Below are positions 42,417 through 53,018 of a stretch of 64,000 nucleotides of DNA, one piece after another. Under the pieces are notes generated by a model. It had not been told where the DNA came from and searched no databases. It saw only the letters and a list, made by a program, of their open reading frames with translations. Position 1 is the stretch's first letter. Every line of letters begins with the position of its first letter. Source of the stretch: Gammaproteobacteria bacterium (GTDB lineage Bacteria > Pseudomonadota > Gammaproteobacteria > GRL18); assembly GCA_015488755.1 (NCBI GenBank), contig WFNB01000032.1, positions 1-64,000 of the forward strand. The letters are read 5' to 3'. A program made the position numbers and the translations under genes.

Positions 42417-42460
42417 TTAGAGACCCCGTATATTTTTTAGGTTAAAATTGTGCGCTTATC

Positions 42461-42540
42461 ATAACCTGAACTTTGGATAAGATGATCTTGAAAATAACTT
42501 CAATGACGTTACTTATTCAGTTATCCAGAACTCAGGTTAT
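42461..42540. repeat. Palindromic intergenic element, full copy
   Basis: ATAACCTGAACTTTGGATAA (42461-42480) pairs with TTATCCAGAACTCAGGTTAT (42521-42540) at 17 of 20 positions, giving an 80-base hairpin-forming element. Similar half-elements occur at 10437, 15909 and 55119, so it is a dispersed repeat family. Confidence 0.7.
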
Positions 42541-42661
42541 CATATCACTAAAAACTATGAATTTTATTCAATTTATCATTCATTTTCTTTAAAATATATA
42601 AAGTTAGACCAATAAGGTCTAAAATTATGGGTTAATAATTAGTTAAATAATAGGAATTATT

Positions 42662-43822
42662 ATGGCCAATAGCCACTTGTTTACCTCTGAATCTGTTTCC
42701 GAAGGGCACCCCGATAAAGTTGCCGATCAAATATCTGATGCGATTCTTGATGCAATTTTAAGTGAAGATAAAGCTGCCCGTGTCGCTTGTGAAACAATGA
42801 TAAATACCGGTATGGTTGTTATCGCAGGTGAAATAACAACCTCTTCTTATATTGATATGCAGCAAGTGGTACGAAACACTATTAAAGAAATTGGCTATAA
42901 CCATTCTGATATGGGTTTTGATTATCGTTCTTGTGCCGTATTAACGTGTATTGATAAGCAGTCGGCTGATATTGCTATGGGCGTGGATGTGACCGATAGC
43001 CACGAACAAGGTGCCGGTGATCAAGGCCTCATGTTTGGTTATGCGAGCAATGAAACAGATGTACTCATGCCCGCTCCTATTACTTATGCTCACCAACTCG
43101 TTAAACGCCAAGCAGAGGTAAGAAAGTCAGGTTCTTTAAACTGGTTACGTCCAGATGCTAAAAGTCAGGTGACCTTTCGCTATGAAAATAATGTACCAGT
43201 GGGTATTGATGCCGTTGTTTTGTCTACCCAACATGATGCTGATATTGCTATTGATACTTTACGAGAAGCTGTTATGGATGAGATTATTAAACCCATCCTG
43301 CCAGAAAAATGGTTAAGCAAAGACACTAAATTTCATATTAACCCAACAGGACGTTTTGTTATTGGCGGGCCTGTGGGCGATTGTGGTTTAACAGGACGTA
43401 AAATTATTGTTGATACTTATGGTGGTATGGCACGTCATGGAGGAGGGGCTTTTTCGGGTAAAGATCCTTCTAAAGTTGATCGCAGTGCCGCTTATGCGGG
43501 TCGCTATGTTGCTAAAAACATTGTTGCTGCAGGTTTGGCTGAACGTTGCGAAATACAGGTGTCTTATGCTATTGGTGTGGCTCAACCCACATCGATTTCA
43601 GTCAACACCTTTGGGACAGCAAAAATTAGTGATGAAAAGCTGGTTGCTCTGATTAACGAACATTTTGATTTGCGTGCTGGTGGTTTAGTTAATATGCTGG
43701 ATCTATTACGTCCTATCTATAGAGCAACGGCAGCTTATGGCCATTTTGGTCGTGATGAGGCGGGATTCAGCTGGGAAAAAACCGATAAGGCAGAGGCTCT
43801 GAAGTTAGCAGCGGGCATTTAG
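42662..43822 (+). CDS. metK: S-adenosylmethionine synthetase
   Basis: A 386-residue enzyme making SAM from methionine and ATP. Motifs are [44 protein letters not shown], the P-loop-like [26 protein letters not shown] and [26 protein letters not shown]. It leads metK-sahH-metF, a plus-strand set that makes, recycles and remethylates the methyl-donor cycle. No SAM riboswitch fold was recognised upstream. Confidence 0.97.
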   Translation: MANSHLFTSESVSEGHPDKVADQISDAILDAILSEDKAARVACETMINTGMVVIAGEITTSSYIDMQQVVRNTIKEIGYNHSDMGFDYRSCAVLTCIDKQSADIAMGVDVTDSHEQGAGDQGLMFGYASNETDVLMPAPITYAHQLVKRQAEVRKSGSLNWLRPDAKSQVTFRYENNVPVGIDAVVLSTQHDADIAIDTLREAVMDEIIKPILPEKWLSKDTKFHINPTGRFVIGGPVGDCGLTGRKIIVDTYGGMARHGGGAFSGKDPSKVDRSAAYAGRYVAKNIVAAGLAERCEIQVSYAIGVAQPTSISVNTFGTAKISDEKLVALINEHFDLRAGGLVNMLDLLRPIYRATAAYGHFGRDEAGFSWEKTDKAEALKLAAGI

Positions 43823-43835
43823 ATTAACCATTAAG

Positions 43836-43862
43836 TGGCTTAATTGAGACATTGCTAAGCCA
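43836..43862 (+). promoter_or_regulatory. Hairpin in the metK-sahH gap
   Basis: TGGCTTA and TAAGCCA form a 7-bp stem with a 13-base loop. There is no T run and no SAH-riboswitch consensus, so it is probably an intercistronic RNA hairpin. Confidence 0.35.
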
Positions 43863-43895
43863 GAAAATAGAATAGACATATAATTAGGGATCATA

Positions 43896-45302
43896 ATGAG
43901 TACATTTACAGATTATAAAGTAGCTGATATCAGTCTTGCTGAATGGGGACGCAAAGAAATTGCTATGGCTGAAGTTGAAATGCCGGGGCTAATGGCTTTA
44001 CGAGAAGAGTATAAAGGTAAAAAACCTTTAGCAGGCTGTCGTATTATGGGCAGTATTCATATGACCATTCAGACAGCCGTATTAATAGAGACATTGGTTA
44101 ATTTAGGTGCTGAGGTACGTTGGGTTTCTTGTAATATCTTTTCTACTCAAGATCATGCTGCCGCCGCTATTGCTGCGCAAAATATCCCTGTTTTTGCTTG
44201 GAAAGGTGAAACCATTGAAGAATACTGGTGGTGTACTGAGCAGGCATTGATGTGGCCTGATGGTAAATTAGCTAATATGATCCTAGATGATGGCGGTGAT
44301 GCAACATTATTGGTACATAAAGGTGTTGAATTTGAAAAAGCCGGTGCTATCCCTGCAACTAAGGCTGGTGATAATGAAGAATATCAGGCCATATTAGACG
44401 TATTACGCCGGACAATAAAACCAAATGCAACAATATGGCAAGATATTGCAGGCAGTATTAAAGGCGTAACAGAAGAAACCACAACAGGCGTGCACCGCCT
44501 CTATGAAATGCAGGAAAAAGGTGAGTTATTATTCCCTGCTATGAATGTGAATGATTCTGCTACCAAATCTAAATTTGATAACCTTTATGGCTGTCGTGAA
44601 TCCTTAATTGATAGTATTAAACGGGCAACCGATGTCATGATTGCCGGTAAAATCTGTGTCGTTTTAGGTTATGGCGATGTCGGTAAAGGCTGTGCTCAAG
44701 CCTATCGAGGCATGGGGGCTACCGTTTGGGTAACGGAAATTGATCCCATTTGCGCCTTACAGGCCGCAATGGAAGGCTATCGTGTTGTTGATATGAACGA
44801 AGTCGCTTCTATGGGAGATATTTTTGTTACTACAACAGGTAATGTCAATGTCATTAACCATGATCATATGGCCGCCATGAAGAATGAAGCCATTGTGTGT
44901 AATATTGGCCACTTTGATTCTGAAATTGATATTGCTTCTCTGGAAAAATATGAATGGGAAGAAATTAAACCCCAAGTCGATCATGTTATTTTCCCCGATG
45001 GTAAGAAAATTATTATTCTAGCTAAAGGCCGTCTAGTCAATCTTGGTTGTGCCACAGGACATCCTAGCTTTGTCATGTCAGCCTCTTTTACCAATCAGGT
45101 AATGGCACAAATTGAATTTTTTACTAATGCTCAAGCCTATGAAAATAAAGTTTATATATTACCTAAGATACTGGATGAGAAAGTCGCTCACCTCCACTTA
45201 ATGAAAATTGGTGCTAAGCTGACCCTCCTTTCTAAGGAGCAGGCCGATTACATTAATGTACCTCAAGAAGGTCCTTATAAAGCCGATCACTACCGTTATT
45301 AA
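43896..45302 (+). CDS. ahcY: Adenosylhomocysteinase
   Basis: A 468-residue NAD-dependent hydrolase splitting S-adenosylhomocysteine to adenosine and homocysteine. Conserved: [88 protein letters not shown] loop [30 protein letters not shown] and the ending [11 protein letters not shown]. Having sahH instead of luxS/pfs is usual for many environmental gammaproteobacteria. It follows metK by 73 bases. Confidence 0.97.
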   Translation: MSTFTDYKVADISLAEWGRKEIAMAEVEMPGLMALREEYKGKKPLAGCRIMGSIHMTIQTAVLIETLVNLGAEVRWVSCNIFSTQDHAAAAIAAQNIPVFAWKGETIEEYWWCTEQALMWPDGKLANMILDDGGDATLLVHKGVEFEKAGAIPATKAGDNEEYQAILDVLRRTIKPNATIWQDIAGSIKGVTEETTTGVHRLYEMQEKGELLFPAMNVNDSATKSKFDNLYGCRESLIDSIKRATDVMIAGKICVVLGYGDVGKGCAQAYRGMGATVWVTEIDPICALQAAMEGYRVVDMNEVASMGDIFVTTTGNVNVINHDHMAAMKNEAIVCNIGHFDSEIDIASLEKYEWEEIKPQVDHVIFPDGKKIIILAKGRLVNLGCATGHPSFVMSASFTNQVMAQIEFFTNAQAYENKVYILPKILDEKVAHLHLMKIGAKLTLLSKEQADYINVPQEGPYKADHYRY

Positions 45303-45341
45303 AACGGTTCTGACTACTATTAATTTACTTAAAGTGCATAG

Positions 45342-46187
45342 ATGACTATGAGTTCACAAACACAGCCCATTAGTTTTGAATTTTTTCCAACAAAAACACC
45401 AGAAGGTGCCACTAAGCTTGCGCTGGTTCGTGAGAAATTAAGCGTGCTCAAACCACACTACTTTTCGGTGACCTATGGTGCGGGTGGCAGTACTCAGGAA
45501 GGCACCATTAATACAGTCAAAAGTATCAAGGAGGCAGGTTATTCAGCTGCCCCTCACTTATCCTGTATTGGTTCTACTGAGACTGGCATTCGTGACATTT
45601 TAAGCACCTTTAAAGACATTGGTATTAATCGGATTGTTGCCTTGCGAGGTGATTTGCCCTCTGGGCATCGTGATGTGGGTGAATTTCGCTATGCCAATGA
45701 ATTAGTCGCATTTATTCGTGCAGAAACAGGTAGCCATTTTCATATTGACGTGGCAGCTTATCCAGAAGTGCATCCACAAGCAAAAAATTCACTAAGTGAT
45801 CTAAATAATTTTATAACAAAAATGGATGCCGGTGCTGATAGTGCCATCAGCCAATATTTTTTTAATATTGACGCTTATCTTTATTTTGTTGATAGTTGTG
45901 AAAAAGCGGGGATGGATAAGCCAATTGTGCCGGGTATTATGCCCATAACAAACTATTCACGTCTTGCTGGCTTCTCTGATATGTGTGGTGCAGAAATCCC
46001 GCGCTGGTTAGCCAAGCGTTTGGAAGCCTATGGTGATGACATTGATTCCATTAAAGCCTTAGGCTTAGAGGTTGTTTCTGATCTATGTGAAAAGTTATTA
46101 GCAGCGGGGGCACCCGGCCTACATTTCTATACTCTAAATCAAAGTAAAGCAAGCTTAGAGATTTGCCAAAATATCGGCCTTAAATAA
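45342..46187 (+). CDS. metF: 5,10-methylenetetrahydrofolate reductase
   Basis: A FAD enzyme (281 residues) making 5-methyl-tetrahydrofolate for methionine synthesis. Signature regions: ISFEFFPTKTPEGATKL, FSVTYGAGGSTQEGT, NRIVALRGDLPSGH, IDVAAYPEVHPQA, DAGADSAISQYFFNIDAY and GAPGLHFYTLNQSKAS. An ATG two codons later is an equal alternative start. It completes the methyl cycle with metK and ahcY. Confidence 0.96.
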   Translation: MTMSSQTQPISFEFFPTKTPEGATKLALVREKLSVLKPHYFSVTYGAGGSTQEGTINTVKSIKEAGYSAAPHLSCIGSTETGIRDILSTFKDIGINRIVALRGDLPSGHRDVGEFRYANELVAFIRAETGSHFHIDVAAYPEVHPQAKNSLSDLNNFITKMDAGADSAISQYFFNIDAYLYFVDSCEKAGMDKPIVPGIMPITNYSRLAGFSDMCGAEIPRWLAKRLEAYGDDIDSIKALGLEVVSDLCEKLLAAGAPGLHFYTLNQSKASLEICQNIGLK

Positions 46188-46207
46188 GGTGTATACATTA
46201 TACGTGG

Positions 46208-46963
46208 CTAAGCAAAAATCAGCTTAATGCCCACGCTAATAGTTATCAGTTCAAAAATACGCTTAATCCACTGATTTTTAGATATTATGGCTAGATGAGC
46301 GCCGGTATAGCCACCCAAGAAAGATCCTATCAAGAGAGCTGGCAACCAGTCCCACTGAATGGTACTGAGCATACCAAGTGTCAGAGCACCTGTACCATTC
46401 CAAAAAATACCGACTAACACCAATGTGTAAGCAACCGCTGTTTTATAGTCAAGACCAAACCAACGGATAATCCATAGGGTAACAAACAGCCCAGTACCCG
46501 AAGTTAGGGAGCCATTAAGAAGTCCTATCAGACACAATATAATACCACCAATAATAAAGCCGGAAGTATTATGGTGAATAGGTTGGTATTGTTGTCCTAG
46601 GTTTGGCTTTGACCAAGAATATACACCAAGAAAAACTGTTAGTACCCCTAAGGCAATTTCTGCTTGGCGTTCAGGGACTTGTATTATCATAAAGCCTCCA
46701 GTGATGACTCCTGGAATACCCGATAGTAGAACAAACAAAGCAAAAGAAAGGCTTAATTTCCCTGAACGTAAATGTCGTATGGTTGCTCCTACCCCCAGTG
46801 CAACACTGGCAATCTTATGGGTAGCTAAAGCAATACTGAAGGGTAAACCAAGGAAGATAAGCATAGGTAGCTGGATTAATCCAGCACCACCACCGGCAAA
46901 AGCAGAGAAGGTATTAGCAATATATGAAATAAGTAAGAGTAAAAATTGTTCGCTAATTAGCAT
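46208..46963 (-). CDS. TauE/SafE family sulfite exporter-like permease
   Basis: A 251-residue inner-membrane protein with about seven or eight helices. The typical start is LLISYIANTFSAFAGGGAGLIQLPMLIFLGLPFSIALATHKIASVALGVGATIRHL, and the repeat IIGGIILCLIGLLNGSLTSGTGLFVTLWIIRWFGLDYKTAVAYTLVL follows. The family exports sulfite, sulfoacetate or other organosulfur anions, so the substrate is uncertain. The track's upstream start is rejected: AAAGG lies six bases before the ATG at 46963. Confidence 0.88.
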   Translation of the reverse strand: MLISEQFLLLLISYIANTFSAFAGGGAGLIQLPMLIFLGLPFSIALATHKIASVALGVGATIRHLRSGKLSLSFALFVLLSGIPGVITGGFMIIQVPERQAEIALGVLTVFLGVYSWSKPNLGQQYQPIHHNTSGFIIGGIILCLIGLLNGSLTSGTGLFVTLWIIRWFGLDYKTAVAYTLVLVGIFWNGTGALTLGMLSTIQWDWLPALLIGSFLGGYTGAHLAIISKNQWIKRIFELITISVGIKLIFA

Positions 46964-47198
46964 ATAAACCTTTAAATTTATTAAAAATACCAAGCATTTG
47001 CTATTCTATACGCTGATAAAATGTTATATATTAGTCTAAGTAAAAATAATAATAAGTTAAAACTCAAATACCTATGATACTTGCATGATTTTAGATTGAT
47101 TTTTATAAAGCTTACTTTGTGTAATTATCCCTATAACGGGTAGTGATTAATATACTTCAATAATATTGCTATTTTATAGACTTCTTAATAAGAACAAC

Positions 47199-48212
47199 AT
47201 GACTGAAAATAAACTAATGCAACTATCCATAAAGTCTTTGACGCTATACTCTGCCTTTTTAATGATATTTTTTACCAATACATTTTTGCTAAGTGAATCG
47301 TTTGCTGCGAGCAGTAGCTACATTAAATGCTGGAAAAACAAAGAGAATATGACAGAGTGCGGTAATCGTGTTCCAAGGGAGTATTATAACACGCAGGTTC
47401 GTTATATTGATAATTCAGGTATTACTAGAAAAATTAAAGAAAGAACAAAAACACAAGAAGAGATTGAGGCTCAAATTGAGTTACAACAATTACAAGCCAA
47501 AAAAGATAGAGAAAGAAAAAAACTGGTCGATTATGATCGAGTATTGTTAAAAACGTATCTTACTATTGATGACTTGCTCGGCTCTCTAAATTCAAGGCTT
47601 GCTATTATTGAATCGCGTAGCGCAATATTAGATTCAAACCTTACTATCAAAAAACGTAAATTTTCTGATTTGGTAAAACGGGCTGCAAATATAGAGCGAG
47701 CAGGCAAAAAAATACCCAAAGGACTTACCGAACAATTGGAATTGGCACGCAGTGATTTAAAAACCATACAAAATCGTAAAAAGGAGCAACAAGAGGAAAC
47801 TCGTAAGCTTAAAGAAGTTTTCGCTCATGATGTGGAACGCTTTATTTTAACTAAGTCTCAACGGATTAAATACAGCATGTCATCACCGAGTCAGTCAAAA
47901 AAATTACGTGCTGCACACCTTAGTTGTATTGATTCTCAATGTGATAAAAAATGGCAACAAGCAAATAATTTTATTAAGCAATATGCGACAACAAAGATTC
48001 TATACAATACCAATTCTATCTTAGTGACGGGCATTCCAATTAAAAATCATGATATTGCTATGAGTCTTTCAATATTGGATGCAGAAAAAAAATCAGAGAA
48101 AGTGATTATTTTTCAAATTCGTTGTAATCGCTTACGTGAAGGACAGGAGTTTTGTGATGGCAAAGAAATTAAGAATTTATTAAAAGAGTTTAAAACCATT
48201 GCTTACAACTAA
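47199..48212 (+). CDS. Secreted coiled-coil protein, DUF4124-like N-terminus
   Basis: The 337-residue protein has a signal peptide (LYSAFLMIFFTNTFLLSESFAAS), then SYIKCWKNKENMTECGNRVPREYYNTQ, which resembles the DUF4124-type motif of periplasmic gammaproteobacterial proteins (aromatic, CW, short loop, CGN, P). A long charged helical region (about residues 75-220, QEEIEAQIELQQLQAKKDRERKKL) suggests a coiled coil. The C-terminal part has four cysteines (LSCIDSQC, IRCNRLREGQEFC). The ORF track starts at an upstream TTG; the ATG at 47199 fits better, though its Shine-Dalgarno is weak. The function is unknown. Confidence 0.75.
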   Translation: MTENKLMQLSIKSLTLYSAFLMIFFTNTFLLSESFAASSSYIKCWKNKENMTECGNRVPREYYNTQVRYIDNSGITRKIKERTKTQEEIEAQIELQQLQAKKDRERKKLVDYDRVLLKTYLTIDDLLGSLNSRLAIIESRSAILDSNLTIKKRKFSDLVKRAANIERAGKKIPKGLTEQLELARSDLKTIQNRKKEQQEETRKLKEVFAHDVERFILTKSQRIKYSMSSPSQSKKLRAAHLSCIDSQCDKKWQQANNFIKQYATTKILYNTNSILVTGIPIKNHDIAMSLSILDAEKKSEKVIIFQIRCNRLREGQEFCDGKEIKNLLKEFKTIAYN

Positions 48213-48238
48213 ATAACAAGCTCTCTTAAATTAAGATA

Positions 48239-48835
48239 TTAGATTTTTTCTGATACTAAAAATGAACTTACAAGAGCCCATTTTTTAGGCCAATCTTCAT
48301 CTGGGTTTTTAGTAAACTGGCTTCTTACATACCGATTGAGTTGTCCCTCCAAAATACTCAGCAATAAACTGGCAAACAAGTGGCTATTACTACCTTGGTA
48401 GGAAAAGTGTTTGCTTAGCTCCCCTGCTCTTAATATTGACCTTAGCTGAGTTTCTATGCGTTCAAAAAACTGGTTGCTACGCTTAAGCAAACGCTCATTT
48501 TCACCGACTAAAGCATCCCCCAATAAAATACGAGTAATCCCTGGATTGCGTGTGGAAAATACTAGAATAATGGCCATAATATTTTCTATTTGTGCAATAG
48601 GGTCATTATTATTAGCTATTGACTGAGTAATAAGACCAAAAACAGCTGTTTCACTAAAGTCGATCAAGGCATCAAACATTTTTGCTTTACTAGGAAAGTG
48701 CCTATAAAGCGCCGCCTCTGAAACACCCACGGCTTTAGCAAGGTTTGCAGTGGTAATACGTTCCCCTGGCCTTTGCTCTAATTCCAGAGCAAGTGCCTGC
48801 AAAATCTGTTCTTTACGATTATTGGCTTTAGTCAT
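48239..48835 (-). CDS. slmA: Nucleoid occlusion factor SlmA
   Basis: A TetR-family protein (198 residues) that binds SlmA sites on the nucleoid and blocks FtsZ assembly over unsegregated DNA. The helix-turn-helix ERITTANLAKAVGVSEAALYRHFPSKAKMFDALIDF is nearly that of E. coli SlmA, and NPGITRILLGDALVGENERLLKRSNQFFERIETQLRSIL matches its core. It follows argB by 20 bases in algC-argB-slmA, a common gammaproteobacterial order. Confidence 0.95.
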   Translation of the reverse strand: MTKANNRKEQILQALALELEQRPGERITTANLAKAVGVSEAALYRHFPSKAKMFDALIDFSETAVFGLITQSIANNNDPIAQIENIMAIILVFSTRNPGITRILLGDALVGENERLLKRSNQFFERIETQLRSILRAGELSKHFSYQGSNSHLFASLLLSILEGQLNRYVRSQFTKNPDEDWPKKWALVSSFLVSEKI

Positions 48836-48855
48836 AATATTATGTGTCTTTAAAA

Positions 48856-49785
<930 letters not shown>

Positions 49786-49804
49786 TCAAAGTTATCGTTG
49801 TAAA

Positions 49805-52339
49805 TCAAAAGGGGAATTTTAGTTTTGGCTCAATAGCCATAAGAGCACTCTTAAAGGTACTGGCAATGCGTTGTAAGGCTTCTTCATCATCCGCTTCAAA
49901 ACGCAAAGTAAGGTTGTCAGTTGTATTAGAAGAGCGAACCAAGCCCCAACCATCAGAGTACTCCACTCGAATACCATCAATATCAATAATTTTTGCCTCA
50001 TCAAAACAACTAAGATCAGCGCTAAGTGTTTCTATAATCTCAGGGGCATTATCTGTCGCAATAAGAATTTCAGGCGTATTAAGTGAATCGGGTAGTTCAG
50101 CAAATACCTGGCGTGATTTTCTCAGATCAATAGATAACACTTCTAAAATTCTAGCGGCAACAAATAGGGCATCATCAAAGCCAAACCATCTCTCTTTAAT
50201 AAAAATATGACCACTCATTTCACCAGCAAGCAATGCGCCTGTTTCTAGCAATTTGCTCTTCATAAAGGAATGGCCACTTTTGCACATTTGTGTCTTACCG
50301 CCAAGTTCACGGACAAAACTATCTAGTTTCCATGTTGATTTAACATCATATAAAATAGTTGCATCGGAGTTTCGTGATAAAATATCTTTTGCTAGGAGCA
50401 TTAATATCCGATCGGGCCAGATAATTTCACCACCAGAGGAAACCAAAGCAATCCTGTCGCCATCACCATCAAAGGCAATACCAAGTTCAGATTTTGTTTC
50501 CATTACTTTTTCTATTAACTCAGACAAATTTTCAGGGCGACTGGGATCAGGAGCATGATTAGGGAAGTTCCCATCAACTTCTTCATTAATAATTGTAATA
50601 TTACAGCCAAGTTGTTCAAAAAATGTGCTGGCAAACTTTCCAGTGACACCATTAGCACAATCAATAACAATATTCATAGGGCGAGCTAAAATCACATTGC
50701 CTGTTATCTTAGTTATATACTCTTCTAAGACATTTGCTTGGGATAAAGTACCTTCTCCAGTAACACGTTCACCTTTAATGACTTTTTGTTTAAGCGCTTG
50801 TAACCTTGCTTGACTATAACTATGACCTGATAACATGATTTTCATGCCATTATAGTTTGCTGGATTATGGCTAGCGGTTACAATAATACCATTGCCTGCC
50901 GTTTTTGTTATGGCAGAAAAATAGAGTATTGGACTGCTGACCATACCAATATCCATGACATCAATACCACTTTCTAACAAGGCATCAATCAATGACTTGA
51001 CTAACTTTTCACTACTATTTCGGCCATCATAGCCAATTGAAATTTGGCTCTGTTGTTGCTCAACCATTTCTTTGGCAATACCATAGGCAATTTGTCGAAA
51101 TACTTCAGGGTTAACAAATTCACCTACGACACCTCTGATATCATAGGCTCTGAATATTTTATCTGTTACATGGTGTAAATATTCAGCTTCATCTTCATTA
51201 CTTTCGTCAAGGATAATGCCATTATTGGTATTGTATATACTATTAGTGATGTCCTTGCTTTTGGTAATATTAGGTGAATCATGAGTAGTGGCAACACTAT
51301 TGCTGGTGCTTTTATTCTGTTGCCTTTGAGGCAGTAAAATTTCTTGACTAATACGATATTTTTTAATTTTCAGGATAGCTAAAGTGATTGAAACTAAAAA
51401 TAATAGTATGCCTAAGAATAACGCAATGATAGCGGGCAATAGGGATAGGATAGGAGCAAAATCTTGTTGAGCTATTGGCCAAAATTTTAGCATCCATGGA
51501 GAATAAGGGATTTTTTTAGAAACACTTAAGGGCAGATATTGAAGCTCTTGAAGCCCTTTTTTTACCAACACAGTACGAAGGTTTGAAAAAGATTGAGTAA
51601 TTTCAAGATAGCCATTATCAGTACTAAAAGTAGCTATCAATTTATTTATAGCGCTTTGAGGGTAGTGAACGATAATAAATCCCAAAGTAATGTTTTTCTT
51701 TTGCTTAGTGTCCGTATAATTAACCCGCTTTGCTAAGATTAATTGAGCATTGTCTTCATTGGCACGATGTACTTCAGCACGGACATTAGAATCAAAATTG
51801 CTAGAGTGTATATTTTTGAGTTCATTTAAAAGAGACAGCATCGCATAGCCCATATTAGGCTGATCGATGATCTCATCATCTTTAAAATTAGCCGGAATAA
51901 TATTGATACTAACATTAGGACCTAAGCGTGCAGTGAGTTCAACTTTAAAAATGTCTTGCCAGTTGGGTTTGTTAAAATTCTTTATATAGTGATTACTTTG
52001 TAAGGTACGACTTACTACTGCAAATTTTTTCTTTAATATGAGTTGAGATTGTCTAGCAATTATATCTAATTCATTTTTGGCTTGTTGCGTTAAACTTTGT
52101 TTGTGGCTTTCGTCAGAATAGTCTTTTGCTAAAGAGGCACCATAGAGCAAGATAAAAGAAGCAATTAACATAAGTAAAAGATAGAAAAGACTGCGGATTA
52201 GTTGTTTTTTCTGATCATCAACAGGAATTTTTTCTTTTAAGTTTGATTTTTTTGAACGTTCTTTATTAAGATCTTGCCTACGATTTGAAGCAATTTCTTC
52301 ATCGATCATTGCCTGAATTTTTTCTTTTGTTTCATTCAT
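49805..52339 (-). CDS. algC: Phosphomannomutase/phosphoglucomutase AlgC with membrane-anchored extension
   Basis: The C-terminal half (about residues 390-844) is a full alpha-phosphohexomutase: IFRAYDIRGVVGEFVNPEVFRQIAYG, the phosphoserine loop IVTASHNPANYNGMKIM, metal site IAFDGDGDRIALV and sugar loop LLAGEMSGHIFIKERWFG. The N-terminal 390 residues have one helix near 48-68, an extracytoplasmic region of about 220 residues and a second helix near 295-325. Long AlgC proteins with such extensions are known in Pseudomonas and relatives. It interconverts mannose- or glucose-1- and 6-phosphates for polysaccharides; the extension's role is unknown. Confidence 0.93.
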   Translation of the reverse strand: MNETKEKIQAMIDEEIASNRRQDLNKERSKKSNLKEKIPVDDQKKQLIRSLFYLLLMLIASFILLYGASLAKDYSDESHKQSLTQQAKNELDIIARQSQLILKKKFAVVSRTLQSNHYIKNFNKPNWQDIFKVELTARLGPNVSINIIPANFKDDEIIDQPNMGYAMLSLLNELKNIHSSNFDSNVRAEVHRANEDNAQLILAKRVNYTDTKQKKNITLGFIIVHYPQSAINKLIATFSTDNGYLEITQSFSNLRTVLVKKGLQELQYLPLSVSKKIPYSPWMLKFWPIAQQDFAPILSLLPAIIALFLGILLFLVSITLAILKIKKYRISQEILLPQRQQNKSTSNSVATTHDSPNITKSKDITNSIYNTNNGIILDESNEDEAEYLHHVTDKIFRAYDIRGVVGEFVNPEVFRQIAYGIAKEMVEQQQSQISIGYDGRNSSEKLVKSLIDALLESGIDVMDIGMVSSPILYFSAITKTAGNGIIVTASHNPANYNGMKIMLSGHSYSQARLQALKQKVIKGERVTGEGTLSQANVLEEYITKITGNVILARPMNIVIDCANGVTGKFASTFFEQLGCNITIINEEVDGNFPNHAPDPSRPENLSELIEKVMETKSELGIAFDGDGDRIALVSSGGEIIWPDRILMLLAKDILSRNSDATILYDVKSTWKLDSFVRELGGKTQMCKSGHSFMKSKLLETGALLAGEMSGHIFIKERWFGFDDALFVAARILEVLSIDLRKSRQVFAELPDSLNTPEILIATDNAPEIIETLSADLSCFDEAKIIDIDGIRVEYSDGWGLVRSSNTTDNLTLRFEADDEEALQRIASTFKSALMAIEPKLKFPF

Positions 52340-52444
52340 AAAATCAGATTCCCTTTGAATTCATTACTTAAACATCTTATGGCTGCTCTAAAATTGTGAA
52401 CAGGTTTGTCTACGTCTATACTATTTGTAAACGCCACAGATAAA

Positions 52445-52456
52445 GTAAGTGCTTAC
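52445..52456. promoter_or_regulatory. Candidate SlmA-type palindrome ahead of algC-argB-slmA
   Basis: GTAAGTGCTTAC is a near-perfect 12-base palindrome between dut and algC. It matches the E. coli SlmA-site consensus GTGAGTACTCAC at 9 of 12 positions, and its exact reverse complement occurs upstream of coaBC. Confidence 0.45.
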
Positions 52457-52465
52457 TATCGAGAA

Positions 52466-52498
52466 ATAGCCATACTTACTTAGTTAGATAGTGGCTAT
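52466..52498 (-). terminator. Possible terminator after dut
   Basis: ATAGCCA and TGGCTAT form a 7-bp stem with a 19-base loop just beyond the dut stop; TTTC follows on the minus strand. The hairpin is weak. Confidence 0.35.
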
Positions 52499-52502
52499 AT
52501 TT

Positions 52503-52958
52503 TCAGTGTGTTCCTGTATGCCCAAAGCCACCTTCTCCACGCTGGCTTTGTTCAAATGACTCAACAAGCTTAAATGTTGCTTGCACAACAGGAACAAACA
52601 CTAATTGTGCAACCCGCTCGCCCGGCTTAATGGTAAAAACCGTGTCACCTCTATTCCAACATGAGACAAAGAGTTGTCCCTGATAATCAGAATCAATTAG
52701 GCCGACTAGGTTACCCAATACGATACCATGTTTATGACCTAGGCCTGAGCGTGGCAGAATCACTGCCGCTAAATCATTATTAGCAATATGAATGGCAAAA
52801 CCAGTGGGGATTAAGAGTGTTTCTCCTGGTAAAAGATCATGTGGTTCATCAAGGATTGCTCTTAAATCTAGGCCTGCAGAGCCTTGTGTTGCATATTCTG
52901 GTAATGGAAATTCTGTACCAACTCTGGGGTCAAGAATTTTAATATCAACTTCATTCAT
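52503..52958 (-). CDS. dut: Deoxyuridine 5'-triphosphate nucleotidohydrolase
   Basis: A trimeric dUTPase (151 residues) that keeps uracil out of DNA and supplies dUMP. All five motifs are present: [41 protein letters not shown] and the C-terminal arm [12 protein letters not shown]. It follows coaBC by 60 bases, the usual order. Confidence 0.97.
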   Translation of the reverse strand: MNEVDIKILDPRVGTEFPLPEYATQGSAGLDLRAILDEPHDLLPGETLLIPTGFAIHIANNDLAAVILPRSGLGHKHGIVLGNLVGLIDSDYQGQLFVSCWNRGDTVFTIKPGERVAQLVFVPVVQATFKLVESFEQSQRGEGGFGHTGTH

Positions 52959-53018
52959 AGCTTATGGATATCCTTCTGGAGTGTCAAATAAAGATTCCAT
53001 AGAAAGATTCTTTATTAT

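Noticed and set aside
42541-42661. Possible SAM riboswitch upstream of metK
   Set aside because: The leader is AT-rich without the paired helices or conserved core of known SAM riboswitch classes that I can identify by eye.
43823-43895. Possible SAH riboswitch before ahcY
   Set aside because: The 73-base gap has only a simple 7-bp hairpin and no SAH riboswitch consensus; it is too short for the full fold plus expression platform.
45292-45308. ACCGTT-ATTAA-AACGGT hairpin over the ahcY stop
   Set aside because: The stem is short, has no T run, and is partly fixed by the conserved HYRY coding end; too weak to call a terminator.
50253-50558. 101-residue plus-strand ORF, one of many within algC, argB, pgk and others
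   Set aside because: These are antisense shadows of conserved genes with no domain content of their own.
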